Below are positions 14,585 to 22,279 of a stretch of DNA of 26,036 nt, piece by piece. How positions within the stretch are numbered: position 1 is the first letter of the stretch; each line of letters starts with the position of its first letter. The stretch spans positions 120,484 through 146,519 of the forward strand of contig HF990417.1 of assembly GCA_000432775.1 (NCBI GenBank), read 5' to 3'. The stretch is from Alistipes sp. CAG:831 (GTDB lineage Bacteria; Bacteroidota; Bacteroidia; Bacteroidales; UBA932). Below the pieces are notes generated by a model. That model had not been told where the DNA came from. It saw nothing but the letters and a program-made list of their open reading frames with translations, and ran no database searches. Both the position numbers and the translations under genes were made by a program.

Positions 14585-15604
14585 TTACAGGAATGTCTCC
14601 GGCTCGCGGCGGGCGGAGCAGTGCTCGTGGAGGAAGGCGGCGAAGGGGGTGCTGTAGGTGCGCATTCCGGCGGGGCAGGCCTTGACGCAGGCGCAGCAGC
14701 GGATACAGAGGGAGGGGTCTGTCAGCACTTTCATGGAGCCGGAGTCCAGGACAATGGCTCCGGTGGGGCAGACTGCTGCACATTCACCGCAGAGCGGGCA
14801 GCCGTCGGCGGTCACGGGTACGGCTGGAACGGCAGGTCTGTCTGGACTTGCAGTAGCGGCGGTTGAGGGAACTGTAGGCGTGCCAGAACTTGCTGAGACG
14901 GCGGAATGTACTGGAGGAATGGCAGGCGTGCCAGGACTTGCAGTGACGGCGGAATGTGCTGGAGGGGCGGCAGCCGTACCGGAACCGGAGGGATGTGCGG
15001 CTGCAGGGGAGGACGCCGGACGGGACGGTTCTTTGTACGGACGGTTTCCCTTGATGTGGAAAGGTGCGAATGCTCCAGGGCTTTCCAGTTTGCGGGCGCA
15101 CTCCCCTCCGAAGATGCTGGCATCGGCCAGGTCCATGGAGTCGGGGCGTCCTTCGGCAATAGGCATCGCGGGAGTGCTGTAGCTGTGCTCTCCGATGAAG
15201 GCTCCGGCGGCGAACGGGGTGAGGCCCAGCGAGAGGGCCAGGTCGTAGAGCTCGACCAGCGCGTCCTCATAGTCCCGGTTGCCGTAGGTCACCGTAACTA
15301 TGGCCGGTATGGATGCTCCTGCGGCTACCTGGATGCGCTTGAGCCGCCGGACTGCCTCCGGTGCGACCCTGCCAGCGTAGACCGGTGCGCCGAGGACTAC
15401 GGTTTCGCCCGAAGTCAGGATTATCGGCTCATCGGACCTGTCGAGGGTCAGGTCCAGAGTCCTGACAATACTTGGGCAAGAGGCAGTTGCTCCGGCGCCG
15501 CAACGGGTACGGGCCATTCCGTCGGCCACTGCCCCGGCTATCGCCCGTGAGGTATGTGTCGGTGAGAAGCATATCACCGTGATGGTCTGTGATGTGTTGT
15601 CCAT
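14585..15604 (-). CDS. EFR1-type flavodoxin/ferredoxin fusion protein
   Basis: This 339-residue protein is probably an electron carrier. The N-terminal flavodoxin-like domain (about residues 8-180) has the FMN-loop-like SPTHTSRAIA (14-23) and the segments VVLGAPVYAGRVAPEA and VTVTYGNRDYEDAL. The C-terminal domain has two complete 4Fe-4S motifs: CPLCGECAAVCP (Cys269, 272, 275, 279) and CIRCCACVKACP (Cys300, 303, 306, 310). Between them lies an unusual Pro/Ala/Ser/Thr-rich linker (about residues 192-266) encoded in part by 48 bp tandem repeats. The redox partner is unknown. It is the last gene of an apparent minus-strand operon, 48 nt after the glycosidase-like gene. Confidence 0.88.
   Translation of the reverse strand: MDNTSQTITVICFSPTHTSRAIAGAVADGMARTRCGAGATASCPSIVRTLDLTLDRSDEPIILTSGETVVLGAPVYAGRVAPEAVRRLKRIQVAAGASIPAIVTVTYGNRDYEDALVELYDLALSLGLTPFAAGAFIGEHSYSTPAMPIAEGRPDSMDLADASIFGGECARKLESPGAFAPFHIKGNRPYKEPSRPASSPAAAHPSGSGTAAAPPAHSAVTASPGTPAIPPVHSAVSASSGTPTVPSTAATASPDRPAVPAVPVTADGCPLCGECAAVCPTGAIVLDSGSMKVLTDPSLCIRCCACVKACPAGMRTYSTPFAAFLHEHCSARREPETFL
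14877..14972 (-). repeat. 48-bp tandem repeats encoding a proline-rich linker
   Basis: Two 48 bp units (14877-14924 and 14925-14972) encode 16-residue blocks of the type PPxHSAVxASxGTPxx; a third, shorter and degraded block lies on the low-coordinate side (about 14832-14876). They lie in frame between the flavodoxin and ferredoxin domains of the EFR1-type protein. Confidence 0.85.
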
Positions 15605-15652
15605 AATGTTGTTAATAAATAAACGTCCCTACGTTTTACTTGCCGGCCGGGC

Positions 15653-17689
15653 TCAGCGTGCGGTCCGGCAGCTGACGGTCGAGCCGTTCCGGACAGTCCT
15701 GTCCAGGATGATTCCTTCCCGGTCTTTTACGACAATTCGGATGAAGTCTCCTTCCCTTTCTGCCCCGGCCCTGGTCACTTCAATGTCGAAGTCTCCTTCG
15801 AATGCTCGGATATGCCTGAGTGCCATTTCATTCCATTCCTGGGGCAGGTGCGGGGTGAGGTCGAATGTCCGGAGTCCCGTAGGTCTTATTCCGAATATTC
15901 CTTCGGTTATGATTCTTCCGTAAAGTCCGCTTTCGGCTGAGAGATGCCGCTGGTTGCCCTCGGGCCATGCCTCGACTGCGTAGGGCACGTGATCTCCAAG
16001 CAGTCTGGTCGCCGAATATTGTTTCAGGAAGTCCAGAGCCTTTTCCGTAGCTCCGGCCATAAATGCCCCGCGCAGGGCATAGAGGGTGGAACGGTCCCAG
16101 AAAGTGGTGGTTCCGGCCTGTGTGAGAAGGCCGTTTTCCGTCCATAACCGGGGTGAGAAGAGGGCGTCTATCGTGCCGGATGCCCTGGTGTTGATTCCGA
16201 CAGTGAGGGGGATGCATATCCACGAGCGGAGTATGTCATTGCCCTCGTAATAGGCGTATGTCTCGTAGCCCTCTACCGTGGCCCCGAAATAATTCTCAAT
16301 GGCCTTCTTCATGGCGGCTGCCTGCTTGCGGTATTTTCCGGACGACTGCCTGTCTCCTAACTCTTCAGCCAGGTATGCAGCTGAGATCAGGGCGTCGTAG
16401 TATAGTGAGGACGTGCAGAGATTGGCCTCTCCTGCCGGGAAGCGTCCTTCCAGCTCATCGCTGTCAGAGTTTACGGTGCCTTCGGAGTTCAGATGGCGGC
16501 GGCAGTATTCCAGAGTCCACTGTATCAGGGGCCACAGCTCCCCTGCCTCGTTCATGTCCCCTCTTGCCAGGGCATATCTGGCAGCCCCGTAGGCTATCAT
16601 GGCCGCATCCCCCCTGTCGCCGGCTCCGTTCCAGATATCCTTGCCCTCTGCGATAATGGAGCTTGGAATGGGCTTCCATTCATCATTCATGAACCTGGCG
16701 AAATGGCGGAATGAGTTGAGGGCGGAGGCATTGCCGTAGGCATAGCCGGTAAAGGGGAAATAGGGGTTGATATATTCGGCCTGGTCATTGGCCCAGATGG
16801 CGGCGTAGTAGGATTCTCCGCCAGGACCGTGCATGGGGCCTCCCTCCGTCTCGAAGATGCTCTCGCATGCGCGGATTTTCGAGAAGGCGAACATCCGGTT
16901 GATTACGGAGTCGGGAGTCTCCAGCACCAGATTGCCGGTCCATCCGTTGACGGCCTGCATGCGTTTATCCAGCTCTGTGAAGGTCTCTTCGGCTGTCAGG
17001 CAGACGCTTTCCTCCCCGGGGCCTGCTGCCGAGACTGACGCTGCGAACGAGCAGGTGCCTCCCGGTGCGAGGGTTACGGCTCCTCCCTCAGATACGGTCA
17101 GATAGATGCGGTAGCTGCCTTCTGTCCCTCTGGCGGGGTCGGTGGTCACTTCGTCCTGTATCGCGGGCCATTCGATGTACACGGGTTCTGTCCCGGTATT
17201 CCTGAATGTGTACAGCTCCAGCAGGGCCGGCATGTCCGTTGATGGAAAGTAAGTCCGTTCCAGTGAAAGGTTGCGGTTTCTCCCGACTGAGATGCTGCTG
17301 TGTACCTTCAGTGTACCGTCAATCGTAAGCCTCTCCACATGTTCGGACAGGCTGCGTCCGTCCGCTGTCACCGCATCCAGCGGATTCCAGTCGAAACGGC
17401 GCATCAGGCTGGCGTGTGTGTTGTTGGGTACAGTCCTCAGCATAGGCCATATCATACTCTTGTTCAGCACGAATCTGCCTTTGCTGTCTACTCCGTAGCG
17501 CAGTACGGCCGATACCTGCCGGCCGCTCATCTCGATATGGTCGTAGTGTTCCTGAGCGGCCTCAGGCTGCCACGAAATGCTGTTGGAGTTCCTGTCCAGA
17601 GTCCAGTATTGCCGGGCGTCTGCCCAGTTTCCGGCGGCCGAAAGCCATGAAAGGGCGATGATTGCCGCTAAAATCCGATTAGGTTTCAT
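15653..17689 (-). CDS. secreted six-hairpin glycosidase-like protein
   Basis: This protein of about 678 residues has an N-terminal signal peptide (MKPNRILAAIIALSWLSAAG, cleavage near Ala-Asp-Ala). An N-terminal beta-rich region (to about residue 250) is followed by a likely (alpha/alpha)6 barrel. Segments typical of such glycosidases are GPGGESYYAAIWANDQAEY, WNGAGDRGDAAMIAYGAARY, TTFWDRSTLYALRGAFMAG and YAVEAWPEGNQRHLSAESGLYGR (quoted only in part). It probably acts on an oligosaccharide in the periplasm or at the cell surface; family and substrate are not identifiable by eye. The start at 17689 fits the signal peptide; the frame stays open upstream but there overlaps the preceding gene. It begins 16 nt after the GNAT-Ogt gene. 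Confidence 0.75.
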   Translation of the reverse strand: MKPNRILAAIIALSWLSAAGNWADARQYWTLDRNSNSISWQPEAAQEHYDHIEMSGRQVSAVLRYGVDSKGRFVLNKSMIWPMLRTVPNNTHASLMRRFDWNPLDAVTADGRSLSEHVERLTIDGTLKVHSSISVGRNRNLSLERTYFPSTDMPALLELYTFRNTGTEPVYIEWPAIQDEVTTDPARGTEGSYRIYLTVSEGGAVTLAPGGTCSFAASVSAAGPGEESVCLTAEETFTELDKRMQAVNGWTGNLVLETPDSVINRMFAFSKIRACESIFETEGGPMHGPGGESYYAAIWANDQAEYINPYFPFTGYAYGNASALNSFRHFARFMNDEWKPIPSSIIAEGKDIWNGAGDRGDAAMIAYGAARYALARGDMNEAGELWPLIQWTLEYCRRHLNSEGTVNSDSDELEGRFPAGEANLCTSSLYYDALISAAYLAEELGDRQSSGKYRKQAAAMKKAIENYFGATVEGYETYAYYEGNDILRSWICIPLTVGINTRASGTIDALFSPRLWTENGLLTQAGTTTFWDRSTLYALRGAFMAGATEKALDFLKQYSATRLLGDHVPYAVEAWPEGNQRHLSAESGLYGRIITEGIFGIRPTGLRTFDLTPHLPQEWNEMALRHIRAFEGDFDIEVTRAGAEREGDFIRIVVKDREGIILDRTVRNGSTVSCRTAR

Positions 17690-17705
17690 ATTATCAGAAG
17701 CTCGT

Positions 17706-18827
17706 TTAATATTTCTTTTCCAGTTCCAAAAGGTAGCGTTTGGTGTCGGTTCCTCCGCCGTAGCCGGTGAGGCTGCCGTCGCTTCCGATGACGCGGTGGC
17801 AGGGCAGAATGATGGAGATGGCGTTGGCACCATTGGCATTGGCCACTGCCCGGACGGATTTCGGGGCACCTATGGCTGCGGCCAGCTCTCCGTAGGATAC
17901 GGTCTGTCCGTAGGGTATGAGCCGCAGCTGCTGCCAGACGCGCTTTTGAAATTCACTGCCGGCCAGGAGCAGGGGGAGGTCGAACTCCTTCCGCTCACCG
18001 CGGAAATATTCGTCCAGTTCCCGGACGGTCCTTAGCAGGATTTCAGGAAATGCGGATTGCCCCGGAGTATCGCCGCTTATTTGCCCGCAGTCCTCCGACT
18101 CCGCCTTGAGTATTCTCCTGAGCCGGTTAGCCACCCTTCCCGGATGCAGCTCATGCGTCCAGTCGCAGAGGCAGAGCCTGTCCCCGAGCGAGCCGAGGAG
18201 CATTTCTCCGCAGGGTGCCTGATAGTGTACCGTCAGGATTCTGCGGTTCTTTCCGGATCCGCTTCCGTCAGTGCCGCCGTCTATGCCGCTGAATTCTTCC
18301 CGTGTCGTCAGGTACAGCCAGTGGGGCATTTCCGCACCTCTGTAATGCTTTACCATCACCCCTTCGGCTTTCCGCATGCCGTTGCGCAGGGCCACTCGCT
18401 GGGAGGGAATGTTATTGTCCCGGATGATGGAGCAGACCTCGGAGGCCCCAAGGACGTTGAAGGCGTATTCCATGCAGGCGCGGGCCGCTTCCGTGGCATA
18501 GCCCTGATGCCAGTGGGAGTGCCGGAACAGATAGCCGACCTCCAGCATTTCCTCCCCGTTCCACAGCTGCCGGGTCACTCCGCACTGGCCTATCATCTTT
18601 CCGGTCTGCTTCAGCACCACTGCCCAGAGGCCGTAGCCCCATTCCCTGTACCGTCCCGTCTGCCGCTCCAGCCACCCGTTCACCTCCTCATCGGAGAACG
18701 GACCGTTGTAGGCGCACATTACCTCCTTGTCCTGCAGTATCATGCACAGGTCCGGCCGGTCCGCCGGAGTCATTTCGCGCAGCAGCAGCCGCGGGGTTTC
18801 TATTATTGTTCTGTTTCCGTCAGTCAT
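17706..18827 (-). CDS. GNAT acetyltransferase fused to O6-alkylguanine-DNA methyltransferase
   Basis: This 373-residue two-domain protein has no frame break. Residues 7-175 are a RimJ/RimL-type GNAT: IIETPRLLLREMTPADRPDL at the start and the acetyl-CoA-binding QGYATEAARA at 108-117. After a Gly/Ser-rich linker (180-193), residues 196-373 form an Ogt/MGMT domain with FQKRVWQQLRLIPYGQTVSY and the alkyl-acceptor PCHRV (Cys343), followed by GYGGG. The second half should remove alkyl groups from O6-guanine by suicide transfer; the target of the acetyltransferase is unknown. The start at 18827 follows a perfect -7 element; an open upstream frame crosses the intergenic repeats. Heads the minus-strand operon with the glycosidase-like and EFR1-type genes. 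Confidence 0.9.
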   Translation of the reverse strand: MTDGNRTIIETPRLLLREMTPADRPDLCMILQDKEVMCAYNGPFSDEEVNGWLERQTGRYREWGYGLWAVVLKQTGKMIGQCGVTRQLWNGEEMLEVGYLFRHSHWHQGYATEAARACMEYAFNVLGASEVCSIIRDNNIPSQRVALRNGMRKAEGVMVKHYRGAEMPHWLYLTTREEFSGIDGGTDGSGSGKNRRILTVHYQAPCGEMLLGSLGDRLCLCDWTHELHPGRVANRLRRILKAESEDCGQISGDTPGQSAFPEILLRTVRELDEYFRGERKEFDLPLLLAGSEFQKRVWQQLRLIPYGQTVSYGELAAAIGAPKSVRAVANANGANAISIILPCHRVIGSDGSLTGYGGGTDTKRYLLELEKKY

Positions 18828-18850
18828 AATTCGGCCATAATATGTGTATG

Positions 18851-18880
18851 CAAAAGTAGCAACATCGGTGAAAAATGCAA
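18851..18880 (-). promoter_or_regulatory. promoter of the GNAT-Ogt operon
   Basis: On the minus strand TACTTTTG (18851-18858) is a perfect -7 element, with TTG (18878-18880) 19 nt upstream. It lies 24 nt before the ATG at 18827. The -33 part lies inside the dispersed-repeat copy at 18873-18935, so the repeat may have supplied part of the promoter. Confidence 0.6.
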
Positions 18881-18935
18881 GCTGTTTTGCACTGCCTTGA
18901 TATTCAGCGCGTTGTAAAAGAGGGTGCAATTCTCG
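18873..18935 (-). repeat. dispersed ~65-bp repeat, copy 4 (inverted)
   Basis: Read on the minus strand it begins CCGAGAATTGCA and ends TTGCATTTTT, like copy 1 at 11775, and has nearly the same length. The interior is more divergent but keeps TTACAA and GAATATCAAGGC-like positions. Confidence 0.45.
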
Positions 18936-18950
18936 GCTCCTTGTGGCGGT

Positions 18951-19017
18951 GCGAAAAATGCGGTGCTGATCGTAATACTTTGTTTGTCAGGTGGTTGGAA
19001 AACAGCCTGCATTTTCT
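18951..19017 (+). repeat. dispersed ~65-bp repeat, copy 5
   Basis: The element runs from AAAAATGCGGTGCTGATCGT to GCCTGCATTTTCT. The interior CGTAATACTTTGTTTGTCAG and GTGGTTGGAAAA aligns with copy 1 (GTAATGCCTTCATTTTGAGT, GTGGCTTGGAAAA). It lies next to copy 4 in opposite orientation. Confidence 0.5.
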
Positions 19018-19040
19018 AAACATAAAGGGAGAATATGCTG

Positions 19041-19048
19041 TAATTTTG
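19041..19048 (+). promoter_or_regulatory. -7 promoter element of the YczE-kinase fusion gene
   Basis: TAATTTTG fits TAnnTTTG exactly and lies 28 nt upstream of the ATG at 19077. No TTG was found at the expected -33 distance. Confidence 0.45.
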
Positions 19049-19076
19049 CATCCGGGTTAATCGCATAGCATACATC

Positions 19077-20447
19077 ATGAGCAATATAAAACGAAGCCGG
19101 GCGGAGTGGATAAGGCGTTATGCCTCCTTCGTGGTGATTCTGTTTGTCATAGCATTCGGTACGTCCCTGTCCATCAGGGCCAACTTGGGCTCGTCACCTA
19201 TATCCGCCCCGCCTTACGTCCTGTCCCTTATTCCCGGGATGAAGCTTACTATGGGGCAGCTGACGATATGCATGCACGTATTTTTCATCCTGACCCAGAT
19301 ACTGCTGCTGCGGAAGGATTTCGAGAAACGGCAGCTGACTCAGATACTTGTCTCCTTCCTGTTCGGCTTCTATACGGACGTGACCATGTGGATGACAGGG
19401 TTCCTGCAGATTCCGTTTGACATCAATCCCGCTGTCGGGTATCCGCTGAGATTTGTGGAACTGCTTATAGGCGGTGCCATTCTGGCTTTCGGTATTGCCT
19501 GCGAGGTGCGCTGCGACTCGCTGATGCTGGCCGGAGAGGGATTCCCGCTGGCGATAGCCAAGTTCCTGAAGAAGGATTTCGGGAAGGTCAAGATATGTAC
19601 CGACACTTTTTTGGTGTCCGTCGGCGTGGTGTTCATGTTCGTCTTTTTCGGACACTGGGACTGGAAGATGATAGGACCCGGTACGCTGGTGTCGATGTTC
19701 TACGTAGGGTTCATGGTGCGGGTGTTCTCGCCCCGTATCGGGTGGCTGGACCGTATCTTTATCCCTCAGAGTGAGCGGGCTGGGCAGGCTTCTGATCAGG
19801 CTTCGTCAGCCGGCGGTACCTGGGGCAAATACCGCATCGTCACCATTGCACGTACGTATGGCAGCGGAGGCAATGCAGTAGGCGAGGAGGTGGCCCGCCG
19901 TCTGGGCTGTCCCTGCTACAGCCGCCAGATTATCGACCGGACAGCGGCGCAGATAGGGCGCACACCCGAATTTGTGGCCGAGAACGAGCAGAATATCTCC
20001 ACGGCCAAGCTGTGGGAGATGATTTTCGAGGACAGCGGTATTCCGGTCTCAATGAATCCTTCGAAGGATGATGCGATATATGTCAGTCAGAGCCGTACTA
20101 TCCGCGAACTTGCCCATCACGGCCCGTGCGTTATAGTAGGCCGTCTGGGCAACTGGGCTCTCAGGGACAATCCGCACGTACTCAGGGTGTTTGTCACTTC
20201 AGGCCCGGACTCGGCCGCTTCCCGTGTCGCTTCCCGGTTCAATATTTCCACGGATGAGGCCCTCCGGAAGCTCGAGCGCGTCAACAGCGGCCGTGCCAAC
20301 CACTACCGCCGCTACACGGGCCGGCAATGGACCGACATCGGCGAGTACGACCTTATGCTCAACACCGACCGGGTGGGCATCGAAGGGGCAGTCGACATCA
20401 TCCTGCGGGCCTCGAAGGACCTCGGCCAGGCCGGTCATGCCCTGTAA
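19077..20447 (+). CDS. YczE/DUF6198-like membrane protein fused to cytidylate-kinase-like domain
   Basis: This 456-residue protein has two parts. Residues 15-225 form a membrane domain with five or six hydrophobic segments of the YczE/YitT-like type (SFVVILFVIAFGTSLSIRAN and LGSSPISAPPYVLS at the start). Residues 252-450 form a soluble nucleotide-kinase-like domain: IVTIARTYGSGGNAVGEEVA (P-loop-like 260-268), LGCPCYSRQIID, then GPCVIVGRLGNW and RVFVTSG, as in the cytidylate-kinase-like family (Cytidylate_kin2). The join is a Ser/Ala/Gly-rich linker (232-250). What is phosphorylated or transported is unknown; a membrane sensor or nucleotide-coupled transporter is possible. It probably shares a transcript with the next gene 51 nt downstream. 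Confidence 0.82.
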   Translation: MSNIKRSRAEWIRRYASFVVILFVIAFGTSLSIRANLGSSPISAPPYVLSLIPGMKLTMGQLTICMHVFFILTQILLLRKDFEKRQLTQILVSFLFGFYTDVTMWMTGFLQIPFDINPAVGYPLRFVELLIGGAILAFGIACEVRCDSLMLAGEGFPLAIAKFLKKDFGKVKICTDTFLVSVGVVFMFVFFGHWDWKMIGPGTLVSMFYVGFMVRVFSPRIGWLDRIFIPQSERAGQASDQASSAGGTWGKYRIVTIARTYGSGGNAVGEEVARRLGCPCYSRQIIDRTAAQIGRTPEFVAENEQNISTAKLWEMIFEDSGIPVSMNPSKDDAIYVSQSRTIRELAHHGPCVIVGRLGNWALRDNPHVLRVFVTSGPDSAASRVASRFNISTDEALRKLERVNSGRANHYRRYTGRQWTDIGEYDLMLNTDRVGIEGAVDIILRASKDLGQAGHAL

Positions 20448-20498
20448 AAAAGTGCGGTAAGTTACCGGTTTTCAGGATTCATGCAGTATATTCGCGGC

Positions 20499-21185
20499 AT
20501 GAAGAAAGCTGACCTGATTTTTATATGCGCGGTGGCGGCGGTGTTCCTGCCATTCGTGCTTTCGGATACCCTGTACGGGTTGTACAAGAGTTTCAATGCC
20601 GCTCACGGAATGATAGTGAGCTTCATAAAGTTCGCGGTACTGTCAACTGCCGGCGAGATGCTGGGGGCACGTATTTCCACGGGCCGGTATTATTACATGG
20701 GTTTCGGCCTGGTCTCCAAGATGATAGTATGGGGTATCCTCGGTATGGGCATTAACATGGCGATGATCATATTCTCGACAGGTACGCCCGCGTTTTTGGA
20801 ATACATGGGCCTGGCCGGTGCCACGGAATATCTGGCGGGGCCTATGTGCTGGCAGAAAGTATTGGTGGCGTTCTGCGTCTCCGTGGCCATGAACTCCATC
20901 TTCGCTCCGGTCTTCATGACCCTGCACAAGATATGCGACATCCATATCGCCGACTATAACGGCTCCGCCCTCGCTTTGGTAAGGCCCTGGAAGATGGGCG
21001 AACTGATGAGCCGCGTCAACTGGAAGGCCCAGTGGGGCTTTGTCTTCAAGAAGACCATTCCGTTCTTCTGGTTCCCCGCCCATACGGTGACCTTCCTGCT
21101 GCCGCCCTCGGGCCGTGTCCTCTGCGCCGCCCTGCTCGGGGTCGCCCTCGGAGTGCTGCTGGCTGTGGCCGCCCGTAAGAAGTAA
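20499..21185 (+). CDS. multi-pass membrane protein, Mpv17/PMP22-like
   Basis: This protein of about 228 residues has five hydrophobic segments. The C-terminal region, NWKAQWGFVFKKTIPFFWF followed by PAHTVTFLLPPSGRVLCAAL, resembles the Mpv17/PMP22 pattern as seen in Bacteroidales proteins; function in bacteria is unknown. The ATG at 20499 (MKKADLIF) was chosen; an in-frame ATG at 20481 adds MQYIRG and is nearly as good. A near -7 element TATATTCG (20487-20494) lies just before the later start. Family assignment is tentative, the membrane nature is clear. Confidence 0.7.
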   Translation: MKKADLIFICAVAAVFLPFVLSDTLYGLYKSFNAAHGMIVSFIKFAVLSTAGEMLGARISTGRYYYMGFGLVSKMIVWGILGMGINMAMIIFSTGTPAFLEYMGLAGATEYLAGPMCWQKVLVAFCVSVAMNSIFAPVFMTLHKICDIHIADYNGSALALVRPWKMGELMSRVNWKAQWGFVFKKTIPFFWFPAHTVTFLLPPSGRVLCAALLGVALGVLLAVAARKK

Positions 21186-21201
21186 CCGGAGCCAGACCAC
21201 A

Positions 21202-21699
21202 CTACTTGGTTTTTATGTTTACAGAAGGGTTTATGGTCCACTTGCCTGATTTTGCAGGGCCGTCATAACTCAGAATCCCGTGCTCCCTTAAGTGCTTTAT
21301 CTCCCTCTTTATGGTGGCCTCCGATATTTTCAACTCTTCGGACATTTGTGCCCGCGTGATTCTGTCATTACTCCTTATCAACTTCAACATCTCGCTCTGC
21401 CTTGGGGTGAGAACACTTGATTTTTGGGGCTCATTTTGGGGCTCATTTTGGATGAATGCCGGTTGGATTAGGTTGTTGAATCCGATCATATCCCTTTCTA
21501 TCGGTTCTATCTCGTTCATATCCAATCCTTTTACAGGCCTTTCAGGGCGTCCGTTCTGTTCCTGTACGCCTACTATGATATAACCGCCTCCGCTGTTATC
21601 GAAATCGTTCGCAAAGGCACAGATGGAACGGTAGATGGTATTCGGATTCCATCCTTTCTTGTATTCGATGCGTGCTCCTTCTATGGATGTCGCACCCAA
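21202..21699 (-). pseudogene. internally deleted AlbA_2 (Schlafen-like) ATP-binding regulator remnant
   Basis: This 165-codon frame contains only the ends of a larger protein. Residues 7-70 match the AlbA_2 domain (EYKKGWNPNTIYRSICAFAN, GGGYIIVGVQEQNG). Residues 92-160 are a winged-helix DNA-binding domain (LTPRQSEMLKLIRSNDRITR, SEATIKREIKHLREHGIL). Full-length relatives are about 450-500 residues with an ATPase-like region between these parts, which is missing here although the frame is kept. No ATG precedes the AlbA_2 part; the only near start is a TTG at 21697-21699 and the frame is closed upstream by a stop, so the N-terminus is also damaged. A 13 bp direct repeat (21427-21452, encoding NEPQNEPQ) lies near the joint. 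It may be a decayed gene or a minimal regulator. Confidence 0.65.
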
Positions 21700-21767
21700 A
21701 ATATTAATAAGAAGCCAATAGCAAAAGAAATCTTTTTACTTTGCCGGAGCTGAAAACCAGGCAAATG

Positions 21768-21798
21768 TTTGCTTTGGTAGGTATTAATAGTTATCTTG
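21768..21798 (+). promoter_or_regulatory. promoter of rSAM/lipoprotein cassette 1
   Basis: TTTG (21768-21771) is followed after 20 nt by TATCTTG (21792-21798), one T short of the -7 consensus. The ATG of the lipoprotein gene is 29 nt downstream. Confidence 0.5.
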
Positions 21799-21827
21799 CG
21801 TCTGCAAACTCTTAAAATGTAACAGTT

Positions 21828-22277
21828 ATGGGAAAATTTATCAGGTTTCTGCTTATATGTCTTGGATTCAAGTCGCTGACAGCCTGCGATACAGATATAT
21901 GGAACGGAACGGCAGAGTATGGAACACCGTATGCTGAATATGAGGTCAAAGGCCGGGTGTCGGATGCCGAGGGAACTCCTGTATCAGGTATCAAGGTGAG
22001 TATGGGTGTTGAAAATTATATGGACTCCGTTGCCGTCACTGACACCGAGGGCCGTTTCCATGTGATTCACGGCACGTTCCCGTTCGATGACAATACTTTT
22101 GATCTTCAGTTTACAGACATAGACGGCGAAGCCGGAGGCGGTCTCTTTGAGGAGCAGACCGTGACCGTCCAGGCGGAGATGGTTGAGGAGGGTGACGGCT
22201 GGGACGTGGGCGACTATGCAGTACCGGAAGAAGTGGAGGTCACCCTTTCCCCTAAGACGGATAGCGGAGAAGAGTAG
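21828..22277 (+). CDS. radical SAM-associated lipoprotein, cassette 1
   Basis: This 149-residue lipoprotein has the lipobox LTAC with the lipidated Cys at residue 20. After the Cys comes the segment EYGTPYAEYEVKGRVSDAEG, which corresponds to the TIGR04134-type lipoproteins of the rSAM/lipoprotein system. Residues 40-90 form a short carboxypeptidase-regulatory-like beta domain (KGRVSDAEGTPVSGIKV, TDTEGRF). The conserved FTDIDGEAGGG (about residues 97-107) and the end GWDVGDYAVPEEVEVTLS recur in the two paralogues downstream. It is the likely substrate of the radical SAM enzyme starting 2 nt after its stop codon. The type of modification and the modified residue are unknown. Sorting to the outer membrane is expected but not shown. 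Confidence 0.85.
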   Translation: MGKFIRFLLICLGFKSLTACDTDIWNGTAEYGTPYAEYEVKGRVSDAEGTPVSGIKVSMGVENYMDSVAVTDTEGRFHVIHGTFPFDDNTFDLQFTDIDGEAGGGLFEEQTVTVQAEMVEEGDGWDVGDYAVPEEVEVTLSPKTDSGEE

Positions 22278-22279
22278 TC

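Noticed and set aside
17690..17869. Upstream extension of the glycosidase-like gene
   Set aside because: The extension lies in the end of the GNAT-Ogt gene in another frame, whereas the Met at 17689 begins a clear signal peptide.
18828..18929. Upstream extension of the GNAT-Ogt gene by 34 codons
   Set aside because: It crosses the predicted promoter and a repeat copy; the GNAT domain begins only a few residues after the chosen Met.
20457..20472. Short GGTAA/TTACC palindrome followed by GGTTTT as a terminator
   Set aside because: The stem is only 5 bp and AT-rich with almost no loop, too weak to call; the two genes around it look co-transcribed.
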